DNA from: Acidiferrobacteraceae bacterium
GTDB lineage: Bacteria; Pseudomonadota; Gammaproteobacteria; Acidiferrobacterales; JAJDNE01
Direction: 5' to 3'
NCBI GenBank assembly: GCA_037388825.1
Contig: JARRJV010000017.1
Coordinates: forward strand, 1-34,592
Length of the DNA: 34,592 nucleotides
Shown: one piece after another, positions 9,768-18,312 of the stretch
How positions within the stretch are numbered: position 1 is the first letter of the stretch
Layout of the letters: the number at the start of each line of letters is the position of its first letter
The notes under the pieces: generated by a model
The model's input: the letters and a program-made list of their open reading frames with translations, nothing else
Told to the model about the DNA's origin: nothing
The model's database searches: none
Position numbers and translations under genes: made by a program

Positions 9768-10253
9768 ATGAGCGTAAAACAAGTCATCGACAGTTTTCTC
9801 TTTACGGAGCTCCGCAAGGGGCTGGGTCTGACCTTCCGCCAGATGTTCAAGCCGAAGATCACGGTCCAGTATCCGGAAGAGAAGACGCCCATGTCACCGC
9901 GCTTCCGCGGCCTGCATGCGCTGCGTCGCTATCCGAATGGTGAGGAACGTTGTATTGCGTGCAAACTGTGCGAGGTAATTTGTCCGGCCTTGGCGATCAC
10001 CATCGAGTCGGAAGAGCGCGACGATGGTACGCGGCGGACCACACGCTACGACATCGACATGAGCAAATGCATCTTTTGCGGGTTCTGCGAGCAGGCCTGT
10101 CCTGTGGATTCCATCGTCGAGACCCGGGTCTTCGAGTTTCACGGTGAGAAGCGCGGAGACCTGATCTACACCAAGGATATGTTGCTGGCCATCGGCGATC
10201 GCTACGAGAAGCAGATCGCCGAGGACCGAATGGCGGACGAAAAATATCGATAA
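9768..10253 (+). CDS. nuoI: NADH-quinone oxidoreductase subunit I
   Basis: NuoI (TYKY) is a peripheral subunit with two [4Fe-4S] clusters, N6a and N6b, linking NuoG to NuoB. Its two ferredoxin motifs are complete: Cys62-Cys65-Cys68-Cys72 in [12 protein letters not shown] and Cys101-Cys104-Cys107-Cys111 in [12 protein letters not shown]. The length of 161 residues is typical. A strong GGGGAGG at 9754-9760, seven bases before the ATG, fixes the start. A 40-base gap precedes nuoJ. Confidence 0.97.
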   Translation: MSVKQVIDSFLFTELRKGLGLTFRQMFKPKITVQYPEEKTPMSPRFRGLHALRRYPNGEERCIACKLCEVICPALAITIESEERDDGTRRTTRYDIDMSKCIFCGFCEQACPVDSIVETRVFEFHGEKRGDLIYTKDMLLAIGDRYEKQIAEDRMADEKYR

Positions 10254-10293
10254 ACGCCCGGGCAGCCGGGCCGAGCAATCACAACAAGACGAA

Positions 10294-10902
10294 ATGAGTT
10301 TCGAACAACTGGTCTTTTTTGTCTTCAGCGCCATCCTGGTGTTTGCCGCCAGCATGGTCGTGACCGTTCGCCATCCGGTGAAGGCGGCACTGTTTCTCGT
10401 GCTGGCGTTCTTCTCCGCCGCCTGTCTGTGGCTGCTGCTGGAGGCGGAATTTCTCGCCATCGTGCTGATCCTGGTCTATGTCGGCGCGGTCATGGTGCTG
10501 TTCCTGTTTGTGGTCATGATGCTGGATGTGGATCTCGTGCGCTTGCGGGAAGGTTTCAGTGACTATCTTCCCATCGGCGGCCTGGTCGCGGCACTGCTGG
10601 TGCTGGAAATGGTGATCGTGCTCAGCTCGGACCTGTTCAGTTCGAGGAACATGCCGGCGCCAGTCCCCCATGCGGCGGGCTACAGCAATTCGATGGAGCT
10701 CGGCACCATTCTCTACACCATGTACCTGTACCCGTTTGAAATCGCCGCGGCCATCTTGCTGGTGGCCATCGTCGCCGCCATCGCCCTGACCCTGCGCGCG
10801 AAGCGGATCGAGATCAAGTACCAGAATCCGGCGAAGCAGATCTACGTACGGGCCAAAGACCGCGTACGCATCGTCAAGATGAAGTCGGAAAAGAAGGGTT
10901 GA
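10294..10902 (+). CDS. nuoJ: NADH-quinone oxidoreductase subunit J
   Basis: NuoJ (ND6) is a membrane-arm subunit between NuoH and NuoK. The 202-residue product has five hydrophobic helices. The conserved third helix contains [18 protein letters not shown], the family signature with a pi-bulge region important for proton coupling. A basic tail ([13 protein letters not shown]) ends the protein. No strong ribosome site precedes the ATG. The TGA ends twelve bases before nuoK, and the two are probably translationally coupled. Confidence 0.95.
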   Translation: MSFEQLVFFVFSAILVFAASMVVTVRHPVKAALFLVLAFFSAACLWLLLEAEFLAIVLILVYVGAVMVLFLFVVMMLDVDLVRLREGFSDYLPIGGLVAALLVLEMVIVLSSDLFSSRNMPAPVPHAAGYSNSMELGTILYTMYLYPFEIAAAILLVAIVAAIALTLRAKRIEIKYQNPAKQIYVRAKDRVRIVKMKSEKKG

Positions 10903-10913
10903 CGGAGGTAGGA

Positions 10914-11219
10914 ATGATACCGCTGCATTATTACCTGATACTCGGAGCGATCCTTTTCTGCATCGCCATCGTAGGCATTTTTCTCAATCGGAAGAATGTC
11001 GTGATCCTGCTGATGTCCATCGAACTCATGCTGCTTTCGGTGAGCACGAACTTCGTGGCGTTTTCCCATTTCCGGGGAGACATGGCGGGGCAGGTTTTCG
11101 TGTTTTTCATTCTGACGGTTGCCGCCGCGGAATCCGCCATCGGCCTGGCCATTCTCGTGGTGTTGTTCCGCAACCGACATACCATCAACGTCGATGAACT
11201 CGACTCGCTCAAGGGATAG
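10914..11219 (+). CDS. nuoK: NADH-quinone oxidoreductase subunit K
   Basis: NuoK (ND4L) is a three-helix membrane subunit with the two buried glutamates needed for proton pumping, here Glu37 in MSIELMLLS and Glu73 in [10 protein letters not shown]. The ATG at 10914, with GGAGG at 10904-10908, gives 101 residues, the family length. A TTG at 10899 in frame would add five residues and is rejected. Three bases separate it from nuoL. Confidence 0.95.
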   Translation: MIPLHYYLILGAILFCIAIVGIFLNRKNVVILLMSIELMLLSVSTNFVAFSHFRGDMAGQVFVFFILTVAAAESAIGLAILVVLFRNRHTINVDELDSLKG

Positions 11220-11222
11220 GCG

Positions 11223-13202
11223 ATGTTCGGTCTGTCGATGAAAACCATCTACCTGCTCATTCCCCTGAGCCCGCTCGCGGGTTCGGTGCTTGCCGGGCTG
11301 TTTGGTCGCCAGATCGGACGCCGCGGCGCGCACTGGGCGACGATACTCGGCGTGGCCATCGCCTTCCTGCTTTCCGTGTTTGTATTGCGCGATGTGATGG
11401 CCGGTAACGTGTTCAACGGTTCGGTCTACACCTGGGCGGTTTCCGGTGGCGTGCCCATGGAGATCGGATTTCTGATCGATCCACTGTCGGCCATGATGAT
11501 GGTGGTGGTCACCTTTGTCTCGCTGATGGTGCACATCTACACCATCGGCTACATGCACGATGATCCCGGCTACCAGCGCTTCTTCAGCTACATCGCGCTG
11601 TTCACCTTCTCCATGCTGATGCTGGTGATGTCGAACAACTTCCTGCAACTGTTCTTCGGCTGGGAAGCGGTGGGCCTGGTGTCCTATCTCCTGATCGGCT
11701 TCTGGTATACGCGCGATTCTGCCATCTATGCGAACCTCAAGGCCTTCCTCGTGAACCGCGTGGGGGACTTCGGCTTTCTGCTCGGGATCGCCGCAATCTA
11801 TCTGCATTTCGATACCCTGGATTACTCCGCGGTATTCGCGATCGCGCCACAGTTCTCCGATACGGTAGTCCATGTAATCCCGGGCACCGGCTGGAAGCTG
11901 ATGTCCATGATTTGCATCCTGCTGTTCATCGGCGCCATGGGGAAATCGGCCCAGGCACCGCTGCATGTGTGGCTGCCGGACTCCATGGAGGGCCCGACGC
12001 CGATCTCGGCCCTGATCCATGCCGCGACCATGGTCACCGCGGGCATCTTCATGGTGGCGCGCATGTCGCCGCTGTACGAGCTGTCCAATACCGCCCTGTC
12101 GTTCGTGATCGTAATCGGCGCGATCACGGCCCTGTTCATGGCGTTCCTCGGTGTGGTACAGACCGACATCAAGCGGGTGATCGCCTATTCCACGCTTTCG
12201 CAGCTGGGATACATGACCGTGGCCCTGGGGGCTTCGGCCTATGCCGCCGGAATCTTTCACCTGATGACTCACGCCTTCTTCAAGGCGCTGCTGTTTCTGG
12301 CCGCGGGTTCGGTCATCATCGCCATGCACCACGAGCAGGACATGCGCAAGATGGGCGGACTGAAAAAGTACATGCCCGTCACCTTCATCACGGCCTGGAT
12401 CGGTTCGCTGGCGCTGGCGGGAATTCCGCCGTTTGCCGGATTCTTCTCCAAGGACGCCATCATCGAAGCGGTTCACCACTCCAACATTCCGGGCAGCGGC
12501 TTTGCCTATTTCGCGGTAGTCACAGGTGTCTTCGTCACCGCCTTCTATTCCTTCCGCCTGCTGTTCCTGACCTTTCACGGCAAGGAGCGCATGGACGAAC
12601 ATACCCGTTCGCACGTGAAGGAATCACCCCTGGTGGTAACGATTCCCCTGGTGCTGCTGGCGATTCCGTCCATGATTGCCGGTGCGATCTACATCTATCC
12701 CATGTTGTTCGGCCATTTCTTTGGCGGCGCGATTCATGTCGCCCATGCCCATGATGTGATGCACAAGATGGCCGAGGAGTGGAAGGATATCCCGGTGTAC
12801 GAGGCGGTGATGCGCTATGCATTGCACGGCGTGTTGCAGCCACCGTTCTGGATCGCGCTCAGTGGAATCCTGGGCGCGTGGTTGTGCTACATCAAGTACC
12901 CGCACTGGCCGGAGCGCATCAGTACCCGTTTCTCGGTCATCTACCAGTTGCTGGTGAATAAGTACTGGATCGACGAGATCTATTTCAGGACCTTTGCCGA
13001 CGGGGCCCGCGGGCTTGGCCGGATCCTGTGGCGCATCGGCGATGTACGCGTCATCGACGGGGCAATCGTCAACGGCAGTGCCCGCATCGTGGCCTGGGTA
13101 TCGTCAGCCGTGCGCGGTATCCAGTCCGGCTATGTGTACCACTATGCCTTCGCCATGATCATCGGGCTGTTCCTGTTGATCACCATGTTCCTGCAGCGCT
13201 GA
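11223..13202 (+). CDS. nuoL: NADH-quinone oxidoreductase subunit L
   Basis: NuoL (ND5) is the distal antiporter-like subunit and carries the long lateral helix along the membrane arm. The 659-residue length is normal. The buried Glu148 in FFGWEAVGLVSYLL and the motif PDSMEGPTPISALIHAAT (about 251-268) mark the proton-translocating core. The C-terminal hydrophobic segment (about 638-656) anchors the lateral helix. The start at 11223 has AAGGG at 11211-11215; an ATG six codons in (11238) is a weaker alternative with no ribosome site. Confidence 0.95.
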   Translation: MFGLSMKTIYLLIPLSPLAGSVLAGLFGRQIGRRGAHWATILGVAIAFLLSVFVLRDVMAGNVFNGSVYTWAVSGGVPMEIGFLIDPLSAMMMVVVTFVSLMVHIYTIGYMHDDPGYQRFFSYIALFTFSMLMLVMSNNFLQLFFGWEAVGLVSYLLIGFWYTRDSAIYANLKAFLVNRVGDFGFLLGIAAIYLHFDTLDYSAVFAIAPQFSDTVVHVIPGTGWKLMSMICILLFIGAMGKSAQAPLHVWLPDSMEGPTPISALIHAATMVTAGIFMVARMSPLYELSNTALSFVIVIGAITALFMAFLGVVQTDIKRVIAYSTLSQLGYMTVALGASAYAAGIFHLMTHAFFKALLFLAAGSVIIAMHHEQDMRKMGGLKKYMPVTFITAWIGSLALAGIPPFAGFFSKDAIIEAVHHSNIPGSGFAYFAVVTGVFVTAFYSFRLLFLTFHGKERMDEHTRSHVKESPLVVTIPLVLLAIPSMIAGAIYIYPMLFGHFFGGAIHVAHAHDVMHKMAEEWKDIPVYEAVMRYALHGVLQPPFWIALSGILGAWLCYIKYPHWPERISTRFSVIYQLLVNKYWIDEIYFRTFADGARGLGRILWRIGDVRVIDGAIVNGSARIVAWVSSAVRGIQSGYVYHYAFAMIIGLFLLITMFLQR

Positions 13203-13230
13203 TGGCCAGCGACATAACCAAGACAAAGAA

Positions 13231-14733
13231 ATGATTCTGCACAATCTGCTCAGCCTGACCATCTGGACGCCCATTATCGGCGGCCTGTTGATCCTTGTGA
13301 CAGGGAGCGACCGCAATGCGCCGCTGGCCCGGTGGATGGGTCTGGTTGTTGCGGTTGCAACCTTCGTTGTCAGCATCGCGATCTACCACGGCTACGATGC
13401 CAGTACGGCCGCGATGCAGTTCGTGGAGGGCGGGGCGGAGTCCGGGGCGGAGCCCTGGATCGCGGCGTTCAATGTCTATTACTACCTGGGCGTCGATGGC
13501 ATATCGGTACTTCTGATTCTGCTGACTACCTTCAGCACCGTGCTGGTGGTGATCGCCGCCTGGCGTGTCATCCAGCGACGCGTGGCCATGTACATGGCCG
13601 CCTTCCTGATCATGGAAGGTCTGATGATCGGTGTGTTCTCCGCCCTGGACGCGATCCTGTTCTACGTCTTCTGGGAGGCCATGCTGGTTCCGATGTACCT
13701 CATCATCGGTATCTGGGGTGGGCCGAATCGGGTGTACGCGGCGATCAAGTTCTTCCTCTACACCTTCCTTGGTTCGGTGCTGATGCTGGTAGCCTTCATC
13801 TACCTCTACTATCGCGCTGGTCACAGTTTTGACATCCTGGCCTTCCACAATGTGAAGCTGGGCCTGAAGGAACAGATCCTGATCTTCTTTGCCTTCTTCG
13901 CGGCCTTCGCGGTGAAGATCCCCATGTGGCCGGTCCACACCTGGTTGCCGGATGCCCACGTGGAAGCGCCCACCGGGGGTTCGGTTGTCCTGGCGGCCAT
14001 TATGCTGAAGATGGGCGGGTACGGTTTCCTTCGCTTCAACCTGCCCATTACCCCCGATGCCAGCCACGAACTCGCGTGGCTGATGATCGGCCTGTCCCTG
14101 ATCGCCATTGTCTACATCGGACTGGTGGCCCTGGTGCAGGAGGACATGAAGAAACTGATCGCCTACTCATCCATCTCGCACATGGGTTTCGCAACACTGG
14201 GCATCTTCGTTTTCAATCCCCAGGGCATGGAAGGCGGTGTCGCACAGATGATCTCGCACGGGTTTATTTCCGGCGCGCTGTTCCTGTGCGTGGGCGTGCT
14301 CTATGACCGTCTGCACTCGCGACAGATTTCGGACTATGGCGGCGTTGCGAACCGTATGCCGATATTCGCTTCCTTCATGATGCTGTTTGCCATGGCCAAT
14401 AGCGGCCTGCCGGGTACCTCGGGCTTCGTCGGCGAATTCCTGGTGATCCTGGGCTCGTTCCGCGCGAATTTCTGGTACGCCTTCCTGGCCGCGTCCACCC
14501 TGATCTTCGGCGCCGCCTACACCCTCTGGATGTACAAGCGCGTGATCTTCGGCAAGGTGGCCAACGACAAGGTCGCGAGCCTGCAGGATGCCACCCCGCG
14601 GGAAATCGTGTTTCTGGCGCTGCTGGCGGTGGCGGTACTGGCCATGGGGATCTGGCCGTACCCGTTCCTGGACGCAATCCACAGCTCGGTGGGCCACCTG
14701 CTACAGCAGGTCGCTACGAGTAAACTCGGCTAG
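13231..14733 (+). CDS. nuoM: NADH-quinone oxidoreductase subunit M
   Basis: NuoM (ND4) is the middle antiporter-like proton-pumping subunit, with about fourteen helices in 500 residues. The key Glu149 lies in [17 protein letters not shown], and the conserved proton-channel stretch [15 protein letters not shown] is at about 241-255. A lysine-bearing helix MLKMGGYG follows. The gene begins 28 bases after nuoL with only a weak purine-rich ribosome site (AAGACAAAGAA). The ATG gives the expected N-terminus. Confidence 0.95.
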   Translation: MILHNLLSLTIWTPIIGGLLILVTGSDRNAPLARWMGLVVAVATFVVSIAIYHGYDASTAAMQFVEGGAESGAEPWIAAFNVYYYLGVDGISVLLILLTTFSTVLVVIAAWRVIQRRVAMYMAAFLIMEGLMIGVFSALDAILFYVFWEAMLVPMYLIIGIWGGPNRVYAAIKFFLYTFLGSVLMLVAFIYLYYRAGHSFDILAFHNVKLGLKEQILIFFAFFAAFAVKIPMWPVHTWLPDAHVEAPTGGSVVLAAIMLKMGGYGFLRFNLPITPDASHELAWLMIGLSLIAIVYIGLVALVQEDMKKLIAYSSISHMGFATLGIFVFNPQGMEGGVAQMISHGFISGALFLCVGVLYDRLHSRQISDYGGVANRMPIFASFMMLFAMANSGLPGTSGFVGEFLVILGSFRANFWYAFLAASTLIFGAAYTLWMYKRVIFGKVANDKVASLQDATPREIVFLALLAVAVLAMGIWPYPFLDAIHSSVGHLLQQVATSKLG

Positions 14734-14768
14734 TTCGCCAAACGACAGGAATTCAGGAAGCCGTTGCC

Positions 14769-16208
14769 ATGAACATGCAAGCACTGACCATCGCCGCCCC
14801 GGAAATTCTGGTGTTTTCCATGGCCTGCGCGATTCTGGTGATCGATGTGTTCCTGACCGATCGTTCGCGCATCGTCAGTTACCTGTTGGCACAGGCGACC
14901 CTGGTGGCCGCCTTCGCGCTGACCCTCTGGGGTATGACGGACACCGCGGTACACGTCTTCAATGGTGCGTATGTGCGCGACCCCATGGCCGATGTCCTGA
15001 AGCTGGCGATCTATGCCGCCGTGTTCGTGGCCTTCGTCTATTCCCGGGACTATCTGGGCGAACGCGACCTGTTCCGTGGCGAATTCTACATCCTCGGCCT
15101 GTTCGGCCTGTGCGGAATGATGGTCATGGTGTCGGCCGGCAGTTTCCTGACCCTGTACCTGGGGCTGGAACTGCTGTCGCTGAACCTGTATGCCTTGACC
15201 GCATTCAACCGCGATTCGGCCCTGTCTACCGAAGCGGCTATGAAGTATTTCGTTCTGGGTGCTATCGCTTCGGGCATGCTGCTCTTTGGCATGTCCATGC
15301 TGTACGGGGCCACGGGCTCCCTGGATCTCGCCACCGTACATGCCGCTATCGGCAAGCTGTCGCCGAATCACATCGTCCTGATCTTCGGTCTGGTCTTCGT
15401 GGTCGTCGGTCTCGCATTCAAGGTAGGCGCGGTCCCGTTCCACATGTGGATTCCCGATGTGTATCAGGGAGCGGCGACTCCGGTCGCGGTCTACATCGGT
15501 TCCGCGCCAAAGATCGCCGCCTTCGCCATGATCATGCGTCTGCTGGTGGGAGGTCTCGGGGAGCTGTCGGCGTCGTGGCAGGACATGCTGATCATCCTCG
15601 CCATCCTGTCCATGGGGCTCGGGAACATCATCGCCATTGCCCAGACCAACATCAAACGCATGCTGGCCTATTCGACCATTTCCCACATGGGGTTCTTTCT
15701 GCTCGGCATTCTCAGCGCCACCGACAATGGCTACGGTTCGTCCATGTTTTACGTTCTGGTCTACGCGCTGATGAGCCTGGGTGCCTTCGGCGTCATCATT
15801 CTGTTGTCACGCCGCGGCTTTGAGGCGGAATGGCTGGAGGATTTCCGCGGTCTGGGTCAGCGCAGTCCCTGGGCCGCCTTCCTCATGCTGTTGCTGATGT
15901 TTTCCATGGCCGGCGTGCCGCCCACCCTGGGCTTTTACGCCAAGCTGATGGTGATTCAGTCCCTGGTGGATGCGGGTCTGGTCTGGCTGGCGATCGTATC
16001 GGTACTGATGGCGGTGATCGGGGCCTACTACTATCTGCGCGTGGTCAAGCTCATGTATTTTGACGAGCCGGCCGAGGCGCCCTCCATCGAGGCCCATTCC
16101 GATATGCGGGCGGTCCTGTCCCTCAATGCCATTGGTGTCATTGCCCTGATACCATGGGTCGGGGCCCTGATCGATCTCTGTCGCGAGGCGGTACGGGCCA
16201 TCTCCTGA
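14769..16208 (+). CDS. nuoN: NADH-quinone oxidoreductase subunit N
   Basis: NuoN (ND2) is the third antiporter-like subunit, proximal to NuoK. Its 479 residues contain about fourteen helices. The conserved Glu in [15 protein letters not shown] (about residue 134) and the stretch [17 protein letters not shown] (about 223-239) are present. AGGAAG at 14755-14760, eight bases before the ATG, supports the start. It is the last gene of the operon; a perfect hairpin follows about 95 bases downstream. Confidence 0.95.
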   Translation: MNMQALTIAAPEILVFSMACAILVIDVFLTDRSRIVSYLLAQATLVAAFALTLWGMTDTAVHVFNGAYVRDPMADVLKLAIYAAVFVAFVYSRDYLGERDLFRGEFYILGLFGLCGMMVMVSAGSFLTLYLGLELLSLNLYALTAFNRDSALSTEAAMKYFVLGAIASGMLLFGMSMLYGATGSLDLATVHAAIGKLSPNHIVLIFGLVFVVVGLAFKVGAVPFHMWIPDVYQGAATPVAVYIGSAPKIAAFAMIMRLLVGGLGELSASWQDMLIILAILSMGLGNIIAIAQTNIKRMLAYSTISHMGFFLLGILSATDNGYGSSMFYVLVYALMSLGAFGVIILLSRRGFEAEWLEDFRGLGQRSPWAAFLMLLLMFSMAGVPPTLGFYAKLMVIQSLVDAGLVWLAIVSVLMAVIGAYYYLRVVKLMYFDEPAEAPSIEAHSDMRAVLSLNAIGVIALIPWVGALIDLCREAVRAIS

Positions 16209-16302
16209 TCCGGAATGCTGGTCCCGTCCTTGACGCGCCTCCACCGTCAGTGCATGCGAAGCGTCAACGACATTCTGGTGGACTTTCTCGACTAGGAAAT
16301 GC

Positions 16303-16331
16303 GTGCTACGGACCGGGTCGGTCCGTAGCAC
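16303..16331. terminator. Perfect 12-bp hairpin between convergent operons (possible bidirectional terminator)
   Basis: GTGCTACGGACC (16303-16314) and GGTCCGTAGCAC (16320-16331) are perfect reverse complements around a five-base loop. It lies between the end of nuoN and the end of the - strand persulfide dioxygenase gene. No U-tract follows on either strand, so it is not a classical rho-independent terminator. It may instead stabilise 3' ends or act with Rho. The rest of 16209-16343 holds only a doubtful 26-codon frame. Confidence 0.45.
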
Positions 16332-16343
16332 ACCAGCGTCTAA

Positions 16344-17036
16344 CTAGTTCAGGCTGGAACCGCAGCGGAGGTTGCCGGGAACCGATTCCTGAATTCGCTT
16401 CGGGTCGGGCAGATTGAGGGCGTCCATGATCTCGACGAACTCATCTTCGCTCTTGTTGTTGCCCAGGCGCGGATTGAACCGCTTTTCCTCGCCCACGGTC
16501 GAAGCCGTATGGCCGCGATAGTCGTGGCCGGGCCAGACGACGGTCTCGTCGGGCAGGGTGAAGATCTTCTCCCGGATCGATTCGTACAGGGTGTGCGCAT
16601 CGCCTGCCTGGAAGTCCGTGCGGCCACATCCGCGAATCAACAGTGCATCGCCCGTGAATACGGCCCCGTCGATGCGATAGCTGATGTCGCCGTCGGTGTG
16701 GCCCGGGGTGTGGAGCACTTCAATGGACGCACTACCCAGGGACAGACGATCGCCATCCTCGAGCATCAGATCCGCACAAGGCGCGTTGTAGATTCGATGC
16801 AGGGCAACCTGGGCGCCGAAGTGTTCGCGCAGTGCGGACGCACCGGTGACGTGATCCGCGTGCACGTGGGTCTCGAGGATGTACTTCATGCGAAACCCTA
16901 GTTCCTCGATGAGACGGGTGTCGCGTTCCGTCTGTTCGCGTACGGCATCGATGATCGCTGCTTCACCCGAATCGGGATCGGCCACGATATATGTGTAGGT
17001 CGAAGTATCCTTGTCGAAGAGTTGCCGAACAAACAT
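16344..17036 (-). CDS. ETHE1-like persulfide dioxygenase (sulfur dioxygenase), MBL fold
   Basis: The 230-residue protein belongs to the metallo-beta-lactamase fold and resembles ETHE1-type persulfide dioxygenases, which oxidise glutathione persulfide to sulfite with a mononuclear iron. The motif THVHADH (His57, His59, Asp61, His62), His113 in HTPGHTDGD, Asp130 in FTGDALLIRGCGRTDF and His171 in PGHDYRGHTAST are all present. His57, His113 and Asp130 correspond to the iron ligands. The ALLIRGCGRTDFQ stretch and a VPGNLRCG-type tail separate this family from glyoxalase II. GGAGGTG lies five bases before the ATG. It is last in an operon with a rhodanese and a MarR regulator. Confidence 0.88.
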   Translation of the reverse strand: MFVRQLFDKDTSTYTYIVADPDSGEAAIIDAVREQTERDTRLIEELGFRMKYILETHVHADHVTGASALREHFGAQVALHRIYNAPCADLMLEDGDRLSLGSASIEVLHTPGHTDGDISYRIDGAVFTGDALLIRGCGRTDFQAGDAHTLYESIREKIFTLPDETVVWPGHDYRGHTASTVGEEKRFNPRLGNNKSEDEFVEIMDALNLPDPKRIQESVPGNLRCGSSLN

Positions 17037-17064
17037 TATGCACCTCCGGTAAGATGGGCAAAAA

Positions 17065-17376
17065 TCAGCACGTCAGGTATTTCTGGATCGAGCCAAGGTT
17101 GTGCACCTTGTCGAAGCCCAGTTGGCTCAGTACTGCCTGGGCCTGGGCGCTGCGCGCACCGCTCATGCAGTAGACGATGACCGGACGCTCGCGATCCAGA
17201 TGCTGTTCCGCCGCATGGATCCCCTGCACCGGCAGGTTCATGGAGCCGGGGAGGGCGCCACGGGCAAATTCCTGGGGTGAGCGCACGTCGACGAGCTGGG
17301 CGCCGTGTTGCTGGACCAGTACGCGTGCCTCGGGACAGTCGATCTGGCTGCTGTTGTTTCCGAACATTCCAAACAT
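17065..17376 (-). CDS. Single-domain rhodanese-like sulfurtransferase
   Basis: The 103-residue protein is one rhodanese domain with no signal peptide. The catalytic Cys70 sits in the loop CMSGARS, and the substrate-loop motifs DVRSPQEFARGALPGSMNLP and the C-terminal LGFDKVHNLGSI are conserved. Such proteins carry sulfane sulfur as a cysteine persulfide. The downstream persulfide dioxygenase suggests it moves sulfur to or from glutathione for oxidation. GAGAGGTAGGA just upstream overlaps the MarR stop, so translation is probably coupled. The N-terminus MFGMFGNN is typical of small sulfur-operon rhodaneses. Confidence 0.88.
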   Translation of the reverse strand: MFGMFGNNSSQIDCPEARVLVQQHGAQLVDVRSPQEFARGALPGSMNLPVQGIHAAEQHLDRERPVIVYCMSGARSAQAQAVLSQLGFDKVHNLGSIQKYLTC

Positions 17377-17381
17377 GTTTC

Positions 17382-17855
17382 CTACCTCTCGTCTTCAGTT
17401 GTCAGGGTGTGGGTGCGCAGCTTCCCGCAAAGGGACATCAGCAGTTGCTGCTCGTCTTCGTTCAAAAGTGACATCAGTTGCTTCTGCACGCTCAACCGTG
17501 CGGGTTTAACGTTTTCAATCAGTTCGCGGCCCTTTGCCGACAGCACGAAGGTCTTTTCCCGTCCGGTGCTGTTCGCGTCTTCACGAATCCAGCCACACTT
17601 TTCCATGACCTGCAGCTTGCGGCTGATCACGCTGCGCTCGGACTCCATCTCGTCCGCGATGCTGCGGATGCTGGCCGGCTGCAGCCGGGCGAGCACCGCC
17701 AGGACCGGGATCTGGGTGGCGCGTACGCCGAAGGGCCGATAGGCCTCGTCATAGGCCTTGAGGATGTAATGGCTGGCCCGCAGCATCTGCAGGTTGATGC
17801 ACATGGGGCTGACCGCTTCCTCGGACGGAGTCACTGTCGCCTTCGCTGGGTTCAT
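17382..17855 (-). CDS. MarR-family transcriptional regulator of the persulfide operon
   Basis: The 157-residue product has the MarR winged-helix fold: a dimerisation helix, then SIRSIADEMESERSVISRKL as the helix-turn-helix (about 62-82), and a wing around REDANSTGREKTF. Three cysteines occur: Cys19, Cys87 and Cys143. Cys19 begins the first helix, close to the reactive cysteine of OhrR-type sensors, so thiol-based sensing is possible (inference). The frame is open from 17921, but an upstream start would place the operator inside the gene; the ATG at 17855 is preferred. It is first in the operon, upstream of a rhodanese and a persulfide dioxygenase, and likely autoregulates through the double palindrome at 17869-17908. 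Confidence 0.87.
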   Translation of the reverse strand: MNPAKATVTPSEEAVSPMCINLQMLRASHYILKAYDEAYRPFGVRATQIPVLAVLARLQPASIRSIADEMESERSVISRKLQVMEKCGWIREDANSTGREKTFVLSAKGRELIENVKPARLSVQKQLMSLLNEDEQQLLMSLCGKLRTHTLTTEDER

Positions 17856-17868
17856 GTTTCGGATCCAA

Positions 17869-17908
17869 TCTGTGTATATGCACGCTATTATATGTGCATA
17901 TACACAGA
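17869..17908. promoter_or_regulatory. Double-palindrome operator of the MarR operon
   Basis: TCTGTGTATATGCAC (17869-17883) is repeated as its exact reverse complement at 17894-17908, with a 10-bp AT-rich spacer. Each arm also contains a near-palindrome of the form GTG-N6-CAC (17872-17883 and 17894-17905), with centres 22 bp apart, about two helical turns. This is the layout expected for two dimers bound on one DNA face. It lies 14 bases before the MarR start. Confidence 0.75.
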
Positions 17909-17914
17909 AATCAA
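17887..17914 (-). promoter_or_regulatory. Promoter of the MarR-rhodanese-dioxygenase operon
   Basis: On the - strand, TTGATT (17914-17909) and a perfect TATAAT (17892-17887) are spaced by 16 bp. The -10 box falls exactly in the spacer between the two operator arms. One arm covers the -35/-10 interval and the other covers the start region, so regulator binding would block RNA polymerase directly. Confidence 0.72.
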
Positions 17915-18033
17915 GAGCCAAGGTACCGGAATAGCGGCAACCGGGGCAAAATGGGGGAAAAACAGGGTCTTAACGGTTCTCCGATCGCCCGAACTCATGC
18001 CATAATCGCGGCGCAGATCGCGAGGAACCATCG

Positions 18034-18306
18034 ATGCAGATCACCGTGGAACACAATCCGAGCCCGGCAAAGCTGGACGTAATGGGGGTGTACGATTGGC
18101 CCATCTGGACCAAGGAAGAGTCGGAATTCACCTGGCGCTACGACACCAAGGAAACCTGCTACATCCTCGAGGGCAAGGTTACCGTCACGCCCGACGGCGG
18201 CGAACCGGTGGAACTGGGCCGGGGCGACCTGGTGGTGTTTCCCGCCGGCATGTCCTGCACCTGGCACATTACCGAGCCCGTGGAAAAACACTACGACCTC
18301 GGCTAG
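18034..18306 (+). CDS. Small cupin-domain protein (EutQ/DUF861-like)
   Basis: This 90-residue protein is a single small cupin barrel of the DUF861/cupin_3 type. Visible motifs are YDTKETCYILEGKVTVTPDGG, then ELGRGDLVVFPAGMSCTWHIT, ending in KHYDLG. The metal-binding histidines of classical cupins are mostly replaced, which is usual in this subfamily; substrate and reaction are unknown. GAGGAA at 18022-18027 supports the start. A CATAAT at 18001-18006 could be a -10 box, but no clear -35 partner exists. Its stop lies six bases from the stop of the convergent outer-membrane gene. Confidence 0.8.
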   Translation: MQITVEHNPSPAKLDVMGVYDWPIWTKEESEFTWRYDTKETCYILEGKVTVTPDGGEPVELGRGDLVVFPAGMSCTWHITEPVEKHYDLG

Positions 18307-18312
18307 ATCTCC

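Noticed and set aside
10842-12614. A 590-codon - strand frame opposite nuoK/nuoL
   Set aside because: Antisense shadow of strongly conserved complex I genes; its His/Gln/Asp-rich sequence is typical of reversed membrane-protein codons.
16215-16295. A 26-codon frame after nuoN (begins MLVPSLTRLHRQ)
   Set aside because: No proper ribosome site, no recognised family and too short to separate from chance; worth only a conservation check.
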